Shown: positions 1 through 12,696 of the stretch, in pieces | Position numbering within the stretch: position 1 is the stretch's first letter | Layout: each line of letters starts with the position of its first letter | Origin: Planktomarina sp. | Lineage (GTDB): Bacteria; Pseudomonadota; Alphaproteobacteria; Rhodobacterales; Rhodobacteraceae | Reading direction: 5' to 3' | Length of the DNA: 64,000 nt | Assembly: GCA_020629775.1 (NCBI GenBank) | Contig: JAHDCP010000001.1 | Span: forward strand, 28,328 to 92,327 | Program-made: the position numbers and the translations under genes | The notes under the pieces: model-generated | The model's database searches: none | What the model saw: the letters and a program-made list of their open reading frames with translations, nothing else | What the model was told of the DNA's origin: nothing

Positions 1-234
1 GGCCAATGGCTGGCCTTGGTTCCGCTGGCCCTGGCCGCGCCCGCAATGTCCCCCATAACAATCGGGTTTTGCATGATATCTTTTGCGCTGTTCCGGTTGT
101 TCGACATTTGGAAACCAGGACTTGTTGGTTGGGCAGACCGGCAAGATGGGGCGTTGGGGGTTATGCTTGACGACGTTATCGCTGGGATTATGGCGGCGCT
201 AATAATGTCGGTCTTGGTATTTGGTGTCTTGTGA
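1..234 (+). CDS. pgpA: Phosphatidylglycerophosphatase A, C-terminal part (truncated by window start)
   Basis: Frame 1 open from base 1; motif FRLFDIWKP...MLDDVIAG typical of PgpA. Confidence 0.85.
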   Translation, partial: GQWLALVPLALAAPAMSPITIGFCMISFALFRLFDIWKPGLVGWADRQDGALGVMLDDVIAGIMAALIMSVLVFGVL

Positions 235-704
235 CAGTTGCAAGTTCCATCGTCAGCCGTGCTGCATCTTTGGGCCTTAAAATCACCGCGGCTGAAAGCT
301 GCACCGGCGGTATGATTTGTGCCGCGATCACCGACGTGCCAGGAAGTTCCGCCGTTTTCGAACGCGGTTTCATCACATACTCTAACCGGGCAAAAACAGA
401 AATGCTGGGGGTCACAACTGAAACCCTTGATGCCCACGGCGCCGTGTCTGAACCTGTTGCAACCCAGATGGCCGCTGGGGCTGCAAAAGCGGCTTCGGCC
501 GATGTGGCCATATCAGTTTCCGGAATTGCGGGACCAGGCGGCAGCGACCACAAACCTGAAGGACGGGTCTGCTTCGGGCTGCACAAAAATGGGGCAACCC
601 GTACTGAAACGATCGAATTTGGACCACTTGGGCGATCTGAGGTGCGAAAAGCAGCAACGGACCACGCCCTTGCCTTAATCTTGCGCGCTTTAGAAACTGC
701 GTAA
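231..704 (+). CDS. CinA family protein (nicotinamide-nucleotide amidohydrolase domain)
   Basis: AAESCTGGMI...GSSAVFERGFITYSN...SVSGIAGPGG; overlaps pgpA stop. Confidence 0.9.
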   Translation: MTVASSIVSRAASLGLKITAAESCTGGMICAAITDVPGSSAVFERGFITYSNRAKTEMLGVTTETLDAHGAVSEPVATQMAAGAAKAASADVAISVSGIAGPGGSDHKPEGRVCFGLHKNGATRTETIEFGPLGRSEVRKAATDHALALILRALETA

Positions 705-847
705 TTTCTGTCGCAGCATTGCACCGGCCGTCTAATTATTAGGCAGCGTGCAAACTTTCGCTTTTATCCCGCAAAGAATGCCCGCGCCGATTTGTGCCCC
801 GCCAAAAATCTGCGACTCCGCCAATGGGACAAAAATTGGAGGGACCT

Positions 848-2029
848 ATGAACGGTGCAGATACCGCATGGATCATTGTAGCCACAGCTTTGGTGCTGTT
901 TATGACATTGCCTGGATTGGCATTATTTTACGGCGGGCTCGTACGTGCGCGCAACGTGCTGAGCGTGTTCATGCATTGCTTTGCCATTGCCTGCTTGATG
1001 AGTGTTCTTTGGTTGGCGGTGGGATATTCCATCGCATTTGGTGACGGGAACGCATATTGGGGTGGCCTGGGTAAGGCGTTTTTGAATGGCGTTGACGCTG
1101 ACAGCCTTGCTGGCACGTTGCCAGAAGTCCTGTTCTTTGCCTTCCAAATGACATTTGCGATTATCACCCCGGCCTTGATCGTTGGGGCATATGTGGAACG
1201 GATCAGCTTTGCCTTTGTTTTGCTGTTCTCCAGCGCTTGGATGCTTCTGGTTTACGCCCCTGTGGTTCACTGGATCTGGGGTGGTGGCTTGTTGGCGGGC
1301 GCTGAATGGTCCCTTTTCGAAAACGGCGTTAATGACTTTGCCGGAGGTATCGTGGTGCACCAGACTGCTGGCTTGGCCGCATTGATCTTGGCGGCTGTTT
1401 TGGGGCCACGGTCCAACAAATCAAAACCCCCACATAATCCAGGCATGGTTATGATCGGTGCCGCCATGTTGTGGGTCGGTTGGTTCGGCTTCAATGGCGG
1501 ATCACAATTGGCCGCGGACGGTGGGGCCGCCATGGCTTTGACGGTAACCCATATTTCAGCCGCAACGGCATCCCTGACCTGGGCATTGTGGGAAAAAATC
1601 CGTCACGGCAAAGCATCTTTGGTGGGCATGGTTACCGGGACAATCGCTGGCTTGGCATCCATCACACCAGCATCTGGATCTGTTGATCCTGTTCAAGCCA
1701 TGATCATCGGCGGTGTCGCTGGGATCATGTGCCAAGAACTGTGTGGCATTGTGAAGAACGTGATTAAGATCGACGATACGTTGGATGTCTTTGCTGTGCA
1801 CGGCGTGGGCGGCATGTTCGGGATCGTTATGTTGGTGGTCTTCGGCCACGCAGGCGCGACAGAACAATTCGGCGGCTTGCTGGTGGTGGGTGTGTTCACC
1901 ATCGTTGTAACGACAGTTCTGATCTACATCTGTAAGGCCATCGTGCCGCTTCGGGTATCGGAAGAAGATGAACAGGTGGGCCTGGACCTGACATCCCATG
2001 GCGAACGCGCCTACGACATGACGTCTTAA
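848..2029 (+). CDS. amtB: Ammonium transporter
   Basis: Amt signature motifs (DDTLDVFAVHGVGG, WVGWFGFNGGS); RBS GGAGGG before ATG 848. Confidence 0.93.
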   Translation: MNGADTAWIIVATALVLFMTLPGLALFYGGLVRARNVLSVFMHCFAIACLMSVLWLAVGYSIAFGDGNAYWGGLGKAFLNGVDADSLAGTLPEVLFFAFQMTFAIITPALIVGAYVERISFAFVLLFSSAWMLLVYAPVVHWIWGGGLLAGAEWSLFENGVNDFAGGIVVHQTAGLAALILAAVLGPRSNKSKPPHNPGMVMIGAAMLWVGWFGFNGGSQLAADGGAAMALTVTHISAATASLTWALWEKIRHGKASLVGMVTGTIAGLASITPASGSVDPVQAMIIGGVAGIMCQELCGIVKNVIKIDDTLDVFAVHGVGGMFGIVMLVVFGHAGATEQFGGLLVVGVFTIVVTTVLIYICKAIVPLRVSEEDEQVGLDLTSHGERAYDMTS

Positions 2030-2049
2030 TAGAAGCCAAAACGAAGACT

Positions 2050-2075
2050 AGGGCCGCCATTGTGCGGCCCTTTTT
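2050..2075 (+). terminator. Rho-independent terminator of amtB
   Basis: aGGGCCGC-cattgt-GCGGCCCt followed by ttttt. Confidence 0.85.
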
Positions 2076-2078
2076 CAT

Positions 2079-2522
2079 TCACCCGTATAAATCCCCTGCC
2101 CGGCGTTCAAACGCCCGAACAATCCGCTGCATCGCTTCATTGAACACAACTCCAATGACCCCTTGCAGAATTGCGTTTTTGAATTCGAAATCCACGAAAA
2201 ACGAAACTTCGCAGCCACCACCCACATCTTTGAAGCCCCAAGTGGACTGCATATATTTGAACGGTCCGTCCAAATATTCTGTGTCAATTTCCGTGTCGTC
2301 AGGTCGCAACGTGACGCGGCTGCCGAAGCGTTCGCGAAAGACTTTGAAGCTGATGACCAGATCTGCCTCCATCACCTCGGCTGGGCCTTTGGGGGTACGG
2401 CTTCTGATCCGCGCCGCAGAACACCAAGGAATGAATTCGGGGTATTTGGCCACGTCCGCCACCAAATCATACATCTGCGCCGCAGTGTAAGGCATAATTC
2501 GTGTTTCCGAATGACGGGGCAT
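2079..2522 (-). CDS. RatA/COQ10-type START-domain (coenzyme Q-binding) protein
   Basis: MPRHSETRIMPYTAAQMYDLVADVAKYPEFIPWCSAARI; start chosen at MPRHSE. Confidence 0.88.
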   Translation of the reverse strand: MPRHSETRIMPYTAAQMYDLVADVAKYPEFIPWCSAARIRSRTPKGPAEVMEADLVISFKVFRERFGSRVTLRPDDTEIDTEYLDGPFKYMQSTWGFKDVGGGCEVSFFVDFEFKNAILQGVIGVVFNEAMQRIVRAFERRAGDLYG

Positions 2523-2586
2523 GGTCTTTCCTTCTGGCATTCCAGCACCATTTCGGTAAATTCGCAGATGATTACAAGGGGACACA

Positions 2587-3123
2587 ATGTCTACGCCAGC
2601 TTACGAAATTGACCAGTTGATCTCTGCCAAATCCATTGCGGCCCGCATTGAAGAATTGGTGCAAGACATTGAACGAGACTTTGCCGACACAGACAAATTA
2701 GTCGTGGTGGGCTTGTTGCGTGGGTCGTTCGTGTTCATCGCTGATTTGGTGCGTGAAATTTCACTGCCCATCGAAGTGGATTTTCTTGAAGTGTCATCTT
2801 ACGGCGATGCCATGGAATCTTCGCGCGAAGTACGGATCTTGAAAGATTTACGCGGCAAAATTGAAGGCCGCGATGTTTTGATCGTAGAAGACATTGTGGA
2901 CACTGGTCACACCATGATGAATGTCACAAAACACCTGCTGCAAAGATCGCCTGCCAGGTTAAAATCGATCGCGCTGCTGGACAAACCTTCACGCCGCGAA
3001 ATTGACTTTAAGTCTGATTACTTAGGCTTTGAAATTCCTGATGAATTTGTTGTCGGTTATGGAATTGACTACGCCCAACGCAATCGCAACTTGCCGTATA
3101 TCGGCAAGGTCCGTTTTGTATGA
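2587..3123 (+). CDS. hpt: Hypoxanthine phosphoribosyltransferase
   Basis: PRTase motif [28 protein letters not shown]. Confidence 0.92.
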   Translation: MSTPAYEIDQLISAKSIAARIEELVQDIERDFADTDKLVVVGLLRGSFVFIADLVREISLPIEVDFLEVSSYGDAMESSREVRILKDLRGKIEGRDVLIVEDIVDTGHTMMNVTKHLLQRSPARLKSIALLDKPSRREIDFKSDYLGFEIPDEFVVGYGIDYAQRNRNLPYIGKVRFV

Positions 3124-3311
3124 GCCCTTGGTTCTTTGTCAAAATGTCGCGCCTTGTGCGCAACCCACCATCCCGCAAAATGATCATTCTGTGGGCCGTG
3201 GTTATCGGCGCTGCTCTGACCCTTGCCGGGATTGAAAAATTCATCGGCTGGCCCGACTGGATGACTGTGAACCAATGGGGCGGACGGTTTGGCGGCGGCG
3301 GATTACGCTAG
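3120..3311 (+). CDS. Small conserved-looking membrane protein
   Basis: ATGA overlap with hpt; one hydrophobic helix ([17 protein letters not shown]). Confidence 0.65.
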   Translation: MSPWFFVKMSRLVRNPPSRKMIILWAVVIGAALTLAGIEKFIGWPDWMTVNQWGGRFGGGGLR

Positions 3312-4250
3312 GGCCGCGTCACGGGCTGCGCGCAGGCGGGCATAATCATCCCCCGCGTGGTACGAAGACCGCGTAAGCGGCGTGGCAGAAACCATCAAAA
3401 ACCCTTTGTTCCAGGCAGCTTGCTCGTAGGAGTTAAACTCCTCAGGCGTGACAAATCTGTCCACTGCGTGGTGTTTGGGGGTTGGCTGCAAATACTGCCC
3501 GATGGTCAGAAAATCGATATCGGCAGCCCGCATGTCGTCCATAACCTGAACCACTGCTTGGCGATCTTCCCCTAAACCCACCATAATTCCAGATTTGGTA
3601 AATATCGAAGGATCAATTTCCTTGACCCGCTGCAACAGCCGCAACGAATGAAAGTACCGCGCGCCTGGGCGCACTTCAGGGTAAAGGCCAGGCACCGTTT
3701 CCAGGTTGTGGTTGAACACGTCAGGCTTGGCCCGCACCACAACTTCCAAAGCACTGTCGTCGCAGCGAATGAAATCGGGTGTCAGAATTTCGATGGTCGT
3801 GCCGGGCGATTGTTTGCGAATGGCCCGGATGGTCTGCGCAAAATGTTCTGCGCCACCGTCAGCCACATCGTCCCGGTCAACTGACGTCACCACAACGTGG
3901 TTCAGACCAAGTTTTTTCACCGCATCCGCCACGCGACCCGGCTCAAACACGTCCAAATCTTCGGGGGGTTTGCCTGTGGCGATGTTACAGAACGTGCAAG
4001 CGCGGGTACACACCTCGCCCATGATCATCATGGTGGCGTGGCCTTGGTTCCAGCACTCACCAACATTTGGACAACCGGCTTCTTCGCATACGGTAACCAA
4101 TTTGTTTTCACGCATAATATCACGTGTCTTTTGGTATCCTTCACCCACTGGCGCTTTAACCCTGATCCAATCCGGCTTTTTGGGCTGCGGATTGTCCGGT
4201 TTGCGGGCTTTTTCAGGGTGTCGCTGTTCAGGGATTTTAAGATCGCGCAC
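3303..4250 (-). CDS. lipA: Lipoyl synthase
   Basis: [13 protein letters not shown] and [15 protein letters not shown] radical-SAM motifs; GTG start proposed at 4250. Confidence 0.95.
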   Translation of the reverse strand: MRDLKIPEQRHPEKARKPDNPQPKKPDWIRVKAPVGEGYQKTRDIMRENKLVTVCEEAGCPNVGECWNQGHATMMIMGEVCTRACTFCNIATGKPPEDLDVFEPGRVADAVKKLGLNHVVVTSVDRDDVADGGAEHFAQTIRAIRKQSPGTTIEILTPDFIRCDDSALEVVVRAKPDVFNHNLETVPGLYPEVRPGARYFHSLRLLQRVKEIDPSIFTKSGIMVGLGEDRQAVVQVMDDMRAADIDFLTIGQYLQPTPKHHAVDRFVTPEEFNSYEQAAWNKGFLMVSATPLTRSSYHAGDDYARLRAARDAALA

Positions 4251-4271
4251 GGGTGCCTCTAATTTGTTTGA

Positions 4272-6611
<2,340 letters not shown>

Positions 6612-6619
6612 AAATCTTG

Positions 6620-6658
6620 CGCCGCGCCAAGGGTGGGAGAAAAATCCTTGGCGCGGCG
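6620..6658. terminator. Bidirectional terminator-like hairpin between katG and DUF6456 gene
   Basis: CGCCGCGCCAAGG...CCTTGGCGCGGCG 13-bp perfect inverted repeat between convergent genes. Confidence 0.65.
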
Positions 6659-6664
6659 TACGGC

Positions 6665-7774
6665 CTATCCCACCAAATCGGAGGTGGTCGCCGTGTCCTG
6701 GTAATGCCGTGCCAAACGTTGAAGTGCGATGCGCAAGACAACTTTTCCCGATCTTGCAGACCACCCCATGGCGGCTTCGGATTTTTCCAAGCCCTGCAAC
6801 TGGCAGCACGTTCTATAGGCAACGTCAGCAAGACCCGGCCCCAACAATTGCAAAGCAACATAAACACGATGGGCGGCTTGATCTGTGGCCGTTTGGGCAT
6901 CCGGGATTGCCATGAACCCCTGCCAAACGGCCGGCACCACATGGGACAAGCACGCAATCTCAAAATCTTCACGCAAACGTTCGCCCGCAGCCATATGTTC
7001 TGGCCCCAAGAACGGATTTCCATCCCGTTCTTTGCGGCGGCCCAACAGCATCAAGGGGCTTTCAGCAATGGCTTTGCGGGTCGGTTGGTGCCCAGATGAT
7101 TGCAGATCTTCTAGATCATCGTCTTCTTCCGCGGCATCTTGCAAAAGTTCCGCAAGCTTTGCGCGTCCAGCAGCAGTCAGAGAATACCGCACAATCCGTA
7201 AATCAGGATGTTCTGTGGCGATCCACCCTTCCAAAGCCAGTGACATGACCAATGAACGGCTGGCGCTGCCCAAGCGTTCGGTCACGCCTTCGTCGGTGTC
7301 ACGCACAATGACAGCTGTGTCAAAACCCGTGGCGACGGCCAGAACAGCGCCGCGTTCACGCAAGCGGCGCAATACACGCCTTGCGTCAGCCTCCAGGTTT
7401 TCTGGCAACGGGGGAAACTCTGTTTTTGTCTGCGCAGTTTGGGTTTGCATGGTGTGTCCTCGCTTCATGGCGGGCCCGGACGCGTTAACCTGGGTTAACC
7501 ATTCCAAAGCCTGATCAATCAGCGGATTGTCACGTTGCCCTTCCACCCGGCGCACCTGGCGTAAAATAGTGGATGGGTGCACCCCATGGTTTCGGGCCAA
7601 AACCCGAATGGGAACTCCATAAACAGTGTGCGCAAGGTAAACGCGCGCGGCATTGTTCAACCAATGCGGGAACGCAATACCGGACAAATCGGCCACTTTT
7701 GCGCTGGGACCTAGCAAAGGCTTAACCATGTTATCCACCATTTTATCCACAATTTCAGTCAAACTATCGCCCAA
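6665..7774 (-). CDS. Helix-turn-helix protein, DUF6456-like
   Basis: N-terminal HTH (VLARNHGVHPSTILRQVRRVEGQRDNPLID) and C-terminal GLEKSEAAMGWSARSGKVVLRIALQRLARHY. Confidence 0.7.
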   Translation of the reverse strand: MGDSLTEIVDKMVDNMVKPLLGPSAKVADLSGIAFPHWLNNAARVYLAHTVYGVPIRVLARNHGVHPSTILRQVRRVEGQRDNPLIDQALEWLTQVNASGPAMKRGHTMQTQTAQTKTEFPPLPENLEADARRVLRRLRERGAVLAVATGFDTAVIVRDTDEGVTERLGSASRSLVMSLALEGWIATEHPDLRIVRYSLTAAGRAKLAELLQDAAEEDDDLEDLQSSGHQPTRKAIAESPLMLLGRRKERDGNPFLGPEHMAAGERLREDFEIACLSHVVPAVWQGFMAIPDAQTATDQAAHRVYVALQLLGPGLADVAYRTCCQLQGLEKSEAAMGWSARSGKVVLRIALQRLARHYQDTATTSDLVG

Positions 7775-7849
7775 TTGGTTACTTGATTGTTAAAATCCGC
7801 TGCAATTTCGAGCTTTGTTTACAAATATTAAACAGTTGCAAAACCAACG

Positions 7850-7867
7850 CTCGCTATTTCTAGCGAG
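7850..7867. repeat. Palindrome in divergent promoter region
   Basis: CTCGCTA-TTTC-TAGCGAG perfect 7-bp arms. Confidence 0.6.
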
Positions 7868-7932
7868 GGCGCAACACCCGATTAGGTTGTGTTTTTTGGT
7901 GTTTATCGTCGAATTTTACGAAAGAAACCAAC

Positions 7933-8208
7933 ATGCACCATCAAGATATCCCCACCCTGCGCAGACCAAAGATTTTGTGGCGGGCGGCACGGGCCGGGGT
8001 TGGCAAACTTCCCTTGGACGTTTTGTTAACGCGCGTTTTAGGCGGCGCCCCAACAGAAAACGGCGCCAAATTGCGGGCAACCTTGTTGGAACGGGAATCG
8101 CAGTGGGAACTTGAAAGAAAACAAAAGCGCCCGGACTATTCACCGTCCGGGCACGTTCTGTGTTTGATTGCCTTGATCAGCCTGATGGGCCGACAAGACC
8201 CGATTTAA
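7933..8208 (+). CDS. Small DUF6477-like protein
   Basis: MHHQDIPTLRRPKILWRAARAG...YSPSGHVLCLIALISLM. Confidence 0.65.
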   Translation: MHHQDIPTLRRPKILWRAARAGVGKLPLDVLLTRVLGGAPTENGAKLRATLLERESQWELERKQKRPDYSPSGHVLCLIALISLMGRQDPI

Positions 8209-9746
8209 ATGAACGCATCCGGCATGGAGGCCTTCTTGTCAGCGACATAGGCTTCCAGTGCCGCCCGGATCGAAGGATCCATTGGGGGTTGTTGATAATT
8301 GTTCAACAGATACTTCACGCGTTCTTGGGCCAGGGTCTGCGTGTCACGCGCCCCTTCTTCGTACCATGTCTCAAACGGTTTGTAGTCGAACAAGTCAGAC
8401 CGCCAGAACGCATCTGCGTAATTGTTTTGCGTGTGTTCACACCCAAGGTAGTGACCACTTGGCCCCACTTCTTCAATTGCGCCCATGGCCTGGGCGTTTT
8501 CGTCACTGGGCACGCCAGCGGCCATGCGTTGCAGTGTTCCAAGTTGGTCTGCGTCCATCACGAACTTTTCGTAAGAACTGACCAAGCCACCTTCCAACCA
8601 GCCGCACGAATGCAACATGAAGTTCACACCGCCCAACAAAGCGGCATTCAAAGTGTTGGAAGATTCGTAAGCCGCCTGCGCATCGGGAAGCTTGGACCCG
8701 CACAAGCCACCGCCAGACCGGAACGGCAAATTCATGCGACGGGCCAACTGGCCAGCGCCATACAGAATCTGGCTGGCTTCCGGTGTTCCGAATGTTGGTG
8801 CGCCGGAATTCATGTCGATGGAGGTCACAAACGTGCCAAAGATAACGGGCGCACCCGGGCGCACCAATTGGCTGTAGGCGATACCGGCGGTAACTTCCGC
8901 CAAAACTTGCGTCAACGTGCCAACAACAGACACAGGCGCCATGGCCCCGCCCACGATGAAGGGGGAAACGATGCACCCTTGATTGTTTTTCGCGAACACT
9001 TCCAAAGCGCCCATCATGATACCATCAAACGTCAGCGGTGAGTTGATGTTGATCAAGGATGTCATGACCGTGTTTTCTTGAACGAATTCTTTGCCGAACA
9101 GAATTTCACACATATCAACCGAATCTTGCGCGCGGCTGGGTTCTGTCACCGATCCCATAAATGGTTTGTCGGAATACAACATGTGCGCCAGCAACATGTC
9201 CAAATGGCGCTTGTTCACGGGCACGTCTGTTGGTTCACAGACCGTCCCACCCGAATGATGAAGATATTTGGACATATAGCCCAGTTTCACGAAATTCGTG
9301 AAATCGGCCATGGTGGCGTAACGGCGGCCGCCATCAACGTCCCGCACAAAGGGTGGGCCATATACAGGGGCGGCCACCAACGACTTGCCACCGATGACGA
9401 CGTTCTTTTCAGGGTTGCGGGCATGTTGGGTGTATTGAGACGGGGCTGTTTCACACAATTTGCGCGCCAGACCACGTGGGATGCGAACGCGTTCGCCTTC
9501 AACATTGGCCCCTGCATCACGCCACAGCTGCAAAGCGCCGGGGTTGTCCACGAAGTTAACGCCGATTTCTTCCAAAACCGTGTCAGCGTTGTGTTCAATC
9601 AACGCCAGGGTTTCTTCAGGCAACATTTCTATCTGGGGGATCTGCCGATCGATGTAAGGCGCGGTTTCAATTTTGAATGCCGTCCGTTCGGCACGGCGGG
9701 CTGCCCCACCGCCACTGCGTGATCTGCGCGCTGCACGTTCGCTCAT
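8205..9746 (-). CDS. Trimethylamine methyltransferase (MttB) family protein, non-pyrrolysine
   Basis: MttB-type protein (PQIEMLPEETLALIEHNADTVLEEIGVNF; YLGCEHTQNNY); no in-frame TAG. Confidence 0.88.
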   Translation of the reverse strand: MSERAARRSRSGGGAARRAERTAFKIETAPYIDRQIPQIEMLPEETLALIEHNADTVLEEIGVNFVDNPGALQLWRDAGANVEGERVRIPRGLARKLCETAPSQYTQHARNPEKNVVIGGKSLVAAPVYGPPFVRDVDGGRRYATMADFTNFVKLGYMSKYLHHSGGTVCEPTDVPVNKRHLDMLLAHMLYSDKPFMGSVTEPSRAQDSVDMCEILFGKEFVQENTVMTSLININSPLTFDGIMMGALEVFAKNNQGCIVSPFIVGGAMAPVSVVGTLTQVLAEVTAGIAYSQLVRPGAPVIFGTFVTSIDMNSGAPTFGTPEASQILYGAGQLARRMNLPFRSGGGLCGSKLPDAQAAYESSNTLNAALLGGVNFMLHSCGWLEGGLVSSYEKFVMDADQLGTLQRMAAGVPSDENAQAMGAIEEVGPSGHYLGCEHTQNNYADAFWRSDLFDYKPFETWYEEGARDTQTLAQERVKYLLNNYQQPPMDPSIRAALEAYVADKKASMPDAFI

Positions 9747-9891
9747 CGGTCTTACCCCTTTGGTGTGTATGCGCATTTGATAGGCAATTCCCCAACGCCG
9801 CCACGCAGAAAATCCGCCATCTGCGACCGGAAAGCGACATCTGCTGTCGGTTCAGCCTTGAACCCCCGCAGGACGCGGCGTAAATCGCGCC

Positions 9892-11466
9892 ATGACACAA
9901 ACCCACGACCGCCTGCTTATCATCGATTTCGGAAGCCAGGTCACCCAGCTGATCGCGCGGCGATTGCGGGAACTGAGCGTTTATTGCGAAATTCATCCCT
10001 ATCAAAATGTCGATGACGCCTTTTTGGCGGACTTCGCCCCCAAAGCTGTGATCTTTTCCGGCGGGCCCGACAGTGTGACCCGCGAAGGATCGCCGCGCCC
10101 CCCGGAATCAGTTTTCCAAAAGGGCATACCAATCTTGGGCATTTGTTACGGCCAACAGGTGATGATGCAAATGCTGGGCGGCGAAGTGCATGGCGGCAAA
10201 AACACCGGCGGTGGCGGCACAGCAGAATTTGGCCGCGCTTTTGTAACGCCCACTGCGGACAGCTTGTCCTTGTTGGAAGGCTGGTTTGAAGAAGACCGCG
10301 AACAAGTTTGGATGTCCCACGGGGACCACGTGGCCAAGTTGGCCCCTGGATTTGAAGTATATGGCACATCCCCCAATGCACCTTATGCAATTACAGCAGA
10401 TGCATCGCGCAACTTCTTTGCAGTGCAATTCCACCCCGAAGTACACCACACACCCAACGGTGCAAAGCTATATGAAAACTTTGTCCGCCTTGCTGGGTTC
10501 ACAGGTGATTGGACGATGGCAGGTTACAAAGACCAAGCCATTCAAAACATCCGCGATCAAGTTGGCGATAAACAAGTAATCTGCGGTCTTTCGGGTGGCG
10601 TTGACAGTTCGGTCACCGCGGCCCTGTTGCACGAAGCGATCGGCGATCAATTGACATGTGTTTTTGTTGATCATGGATTGTTGCGCAAAGACGAGGGCGC
10701 TGACGTTGTTGCCATGTTCCGCGACAACATGAACCTTAAAGTCATCCATGCTGATGAAGCAGACCTGTTCTTGGGGGAATTGGAGGGCCAATCCGACCCC
10801 GAAACCAAACGCAAAATCATTGGGCGTTTGTTCATTGACGTCTTCCAAAAATACGCGAACGAGATCGAAGGTGCGGAATTTTTGGCCCAAGGCACCCTGT
10901 ACCCGGATGTGATCGAATCTGTCTCCTTCAGTGGCGGGCCTTCGGTCACCATCAAATCCCACCACAACGTGGGCGGCTTGCCAGAAAAGATGGGCCTGAA
11001 ATTGGTGGAACCGCTGCGCGAATTGTTCAAAGACGAAGTGCGCGTTTTGGGCCGTGAATTGGGGTTGCCCGCCAGCTTTATCGGCCGCCACCCCTTCCCC
11101 GGCCCCGGTCTTGCGATCCGTTGTCCCGGCGAAATAACGCGGGCCAAATTGGATATCCTGCGTGAAGCGGATGCAGTCTATATCGACCAGATCCGCAAGC
11201 ACGGGCTGTATGATGATATTTGGCAGGCGTTTGTGGCTATTTTGCCCGTGCGCACCGTGGGTGTCATGGGCGATGGGCGAACATATGATTATGCCTGTGC
11301 GCTGCGGGCGGTCACGTCTGTCGATGGAATGACGGCAGATTATTATCCCTTCAGCCATGAATTCTTGGGCGAAACCGCGACGCGCATCATCAACGAAGTG
11401 CCAGGGATTAACCGGGTCACGTACGACATTACATCGAAACCACCGGGCACCATCGAATGGGAATAA
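9892..11466 (+). CDS. guaA: GMP synthase (glutamine-hydrolysing)
   Basis: GATase [23 protein letters not shown]-terminal [14 protein letters not shown]. Confidence 0.98.
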   Translation: MTQTHDRLLIIDFGSQVTQLIARRLRELSVYCEIHPYQNVDDAFLADFAPKAVIFSGGPDSVTREGSPRPPESVFQKGIPILGICYGQQVMMQMLGGEVHGGKNTGGGGTAEFGRAFVTPTADSLSLLEGWFEEDREQVWMSHGDHVAKLAPGFEVYGTSPNAPYAITADASRNFFAVQFHPEVHHTPNGAKLYENFVRLAGFTGDWTMAGYKDQAIQNIRDQVGDKQVICGLSGGVDSSVTAALLHEAIGDQLTCVFVDHGLLRKDEGADVVAMFRDNMNLKVIHADEADLFLGELEGQSDPETKRKIIGRLFIDVFQKYANEIEGAEFLAQGTLYPDVIESVSFSGGPSVTIKSHHNVGGLPEKMGLKLVEPLRELFKDEVRVLGRELGLPASFIGRHPFPGPGLAIRCPGEITRAKLDILREADAVYIDQIRKHGLYDDIWQAFVAILPVRTVGVMGDGRTYDYACALRAVTSVDGMTADYYPFSHEFLGETATRIINEVPGINRVTYDITSKPPGTIEWE

Positions 11467-11792
11467 GGGCGCTGACCAGTGCATGTCTTTTGTCCGCCAG
11501 TGCCGCATCGGCGCAGGTGCCGGACTTGGTATGTACTGGGACGAACCCGATCTGGACCTTAGAGATTTTGGGCGACACAGCCCAATTTCGATTTGCAGAC
11601 CGAACCATTGATTTCGATGTCATGGACAAAACCCATGGCCAGCCTGGGCCCTGGCCAATTGCACTTACCTTGGTGGCATCACGGGATACAGCAATTGTCT
11701 TGGTGCGTGGGCCCGCGCCGTTTTCCGTGGACATATTGACCCAACACCGTGAATTGCCCGTGCTGTTCAGCGGCACCTGTGACGCACGCTAG
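11457..11792 (+). CDS. Hypothetical secreted protein
   Basis: Signal peptide [19 protein letters not shown]; overlaps guaA 3' end. Confidence 0.6.
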   Translation: MGIRALTSACLLSASAASAQVPDLVCTGTNPIWTLEILGDTAQFRFADRTIDFDVMDKTHGQPGPWPIALTLVASRDTAIVLVRGPAPFSVDILTQHRELPVLFSGTCDAR

Positions 11793-12644
11793 ATGTCTAC
11801 AAACTTGCGCGCAGCTTTGTGGATGATCGGTGCTATTTTCAGCTTCACATCCATGGCCATTGCCGGGCGATTTGCATCCTTGGACCATGACACATTTGAA
11901 ATCATGTTCTTCCGGTCGATCCTTGGCATTCTCATTGTACTGGTGGTCGCCCACGTCGCAGGCACCTTGGGTCAAATCAACCGCGACAGAATTGGCCTGC
12001 ATTTCGCACGTAACCTTGCGCATTTCACTGGACAAAACCTCTGGTTCTTTGCCCTGCCCTTAATCCCATTGGCACAGCTTTTTGCCTTGGAATTCACAGG
12101 GCCGATTTGGGTGTTGTTGCTGGCCCCCCTTTTCTTGAATGAAAGGCTGACTGTTGAAAAACTCGCCTATGCCGCATTGGGGTTTGTTGGGATAATGATT
12201 GTGGCCCAGCCAGATTTTGGTGGGATTTCCATTGGGGTGCTGACCGGGGCAACTGCGGCCATTGCGTTTGCTTTGACCGCAATCTTCACACGCAAATTGA
12301 CGGCGACAGCGTCCATCACCTGCATCTTGTTTTACCTGACCACGATGCAGGCTGTCTTTGGGGCGATCATGGTGTTTTATGACGGGCAGGTTACATGGCC
12401 AACGGCAAGTGGATTGCCCTGGCTGGCAGTGATTGGCGTTGCCGGGTTATTGGCGCATTTTTGTTTGACCCAAGCCCTTAAAATTGCCCCAGCCAGTGTT
12501 GTTATGCCATTGGACTTTGCGCGTCTGCCTTTGATCGCAATCATCGGCATGGTCTTTTACAATGAAACTTTGGATGGCTGGGTCTTATTGGGGGCCGTTT
12601 TGATTTTCACGGCCAACTATTTGAACGTCACGCGGGCAAAATAA
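11793..12644 (+). CDS. DMT (EamA) family transporter
   Basis: 10-TM EamA pattern (LRAALWMIGAIFSFTSMAIAGRF). Confidence 0.88.
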   Translation: MSTNLRAALWMIGAIFSFTSMAIAGRFASLDHDTFEIMFFRSILGILIVLVVAHVAGTLGQINRDRIGLHFARNLAHFTGQNLWFFALPLIPLAQLFALEFTGPIWVLLLAPLFLNERLTVEKLAYAALGFVGIMIVAQPDFGGISIGVLTGATAAIAFALTAIFTRKLTATASITCILFYLTTMQAVFGAIMVFYDGQVTWPTASGLPWLAVIGVAGLLAHFCLTQALKIAPASVVMPLDFARLPLIAIIGMVFYNETLDGWVLLGAVLIFTANYLNVTRAK

Positions 12645-12696
12645 TCCGCAAGATTCGGATTGGCACGGGCAGGTTTTTCGGTCACCCCTTGTTTCC

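Noticed and set aside
8128-8159. GCCCGGAC/GTCCGGGC hairpin as terminator
   Set aside because: Lies inside the DUF6477-like coding region with continuing protein similarity and no T tract
10468-11508. 346-aa antisense ORF in guaA
   Set aside because: Shadow ORF opposite a clear GMP synthase
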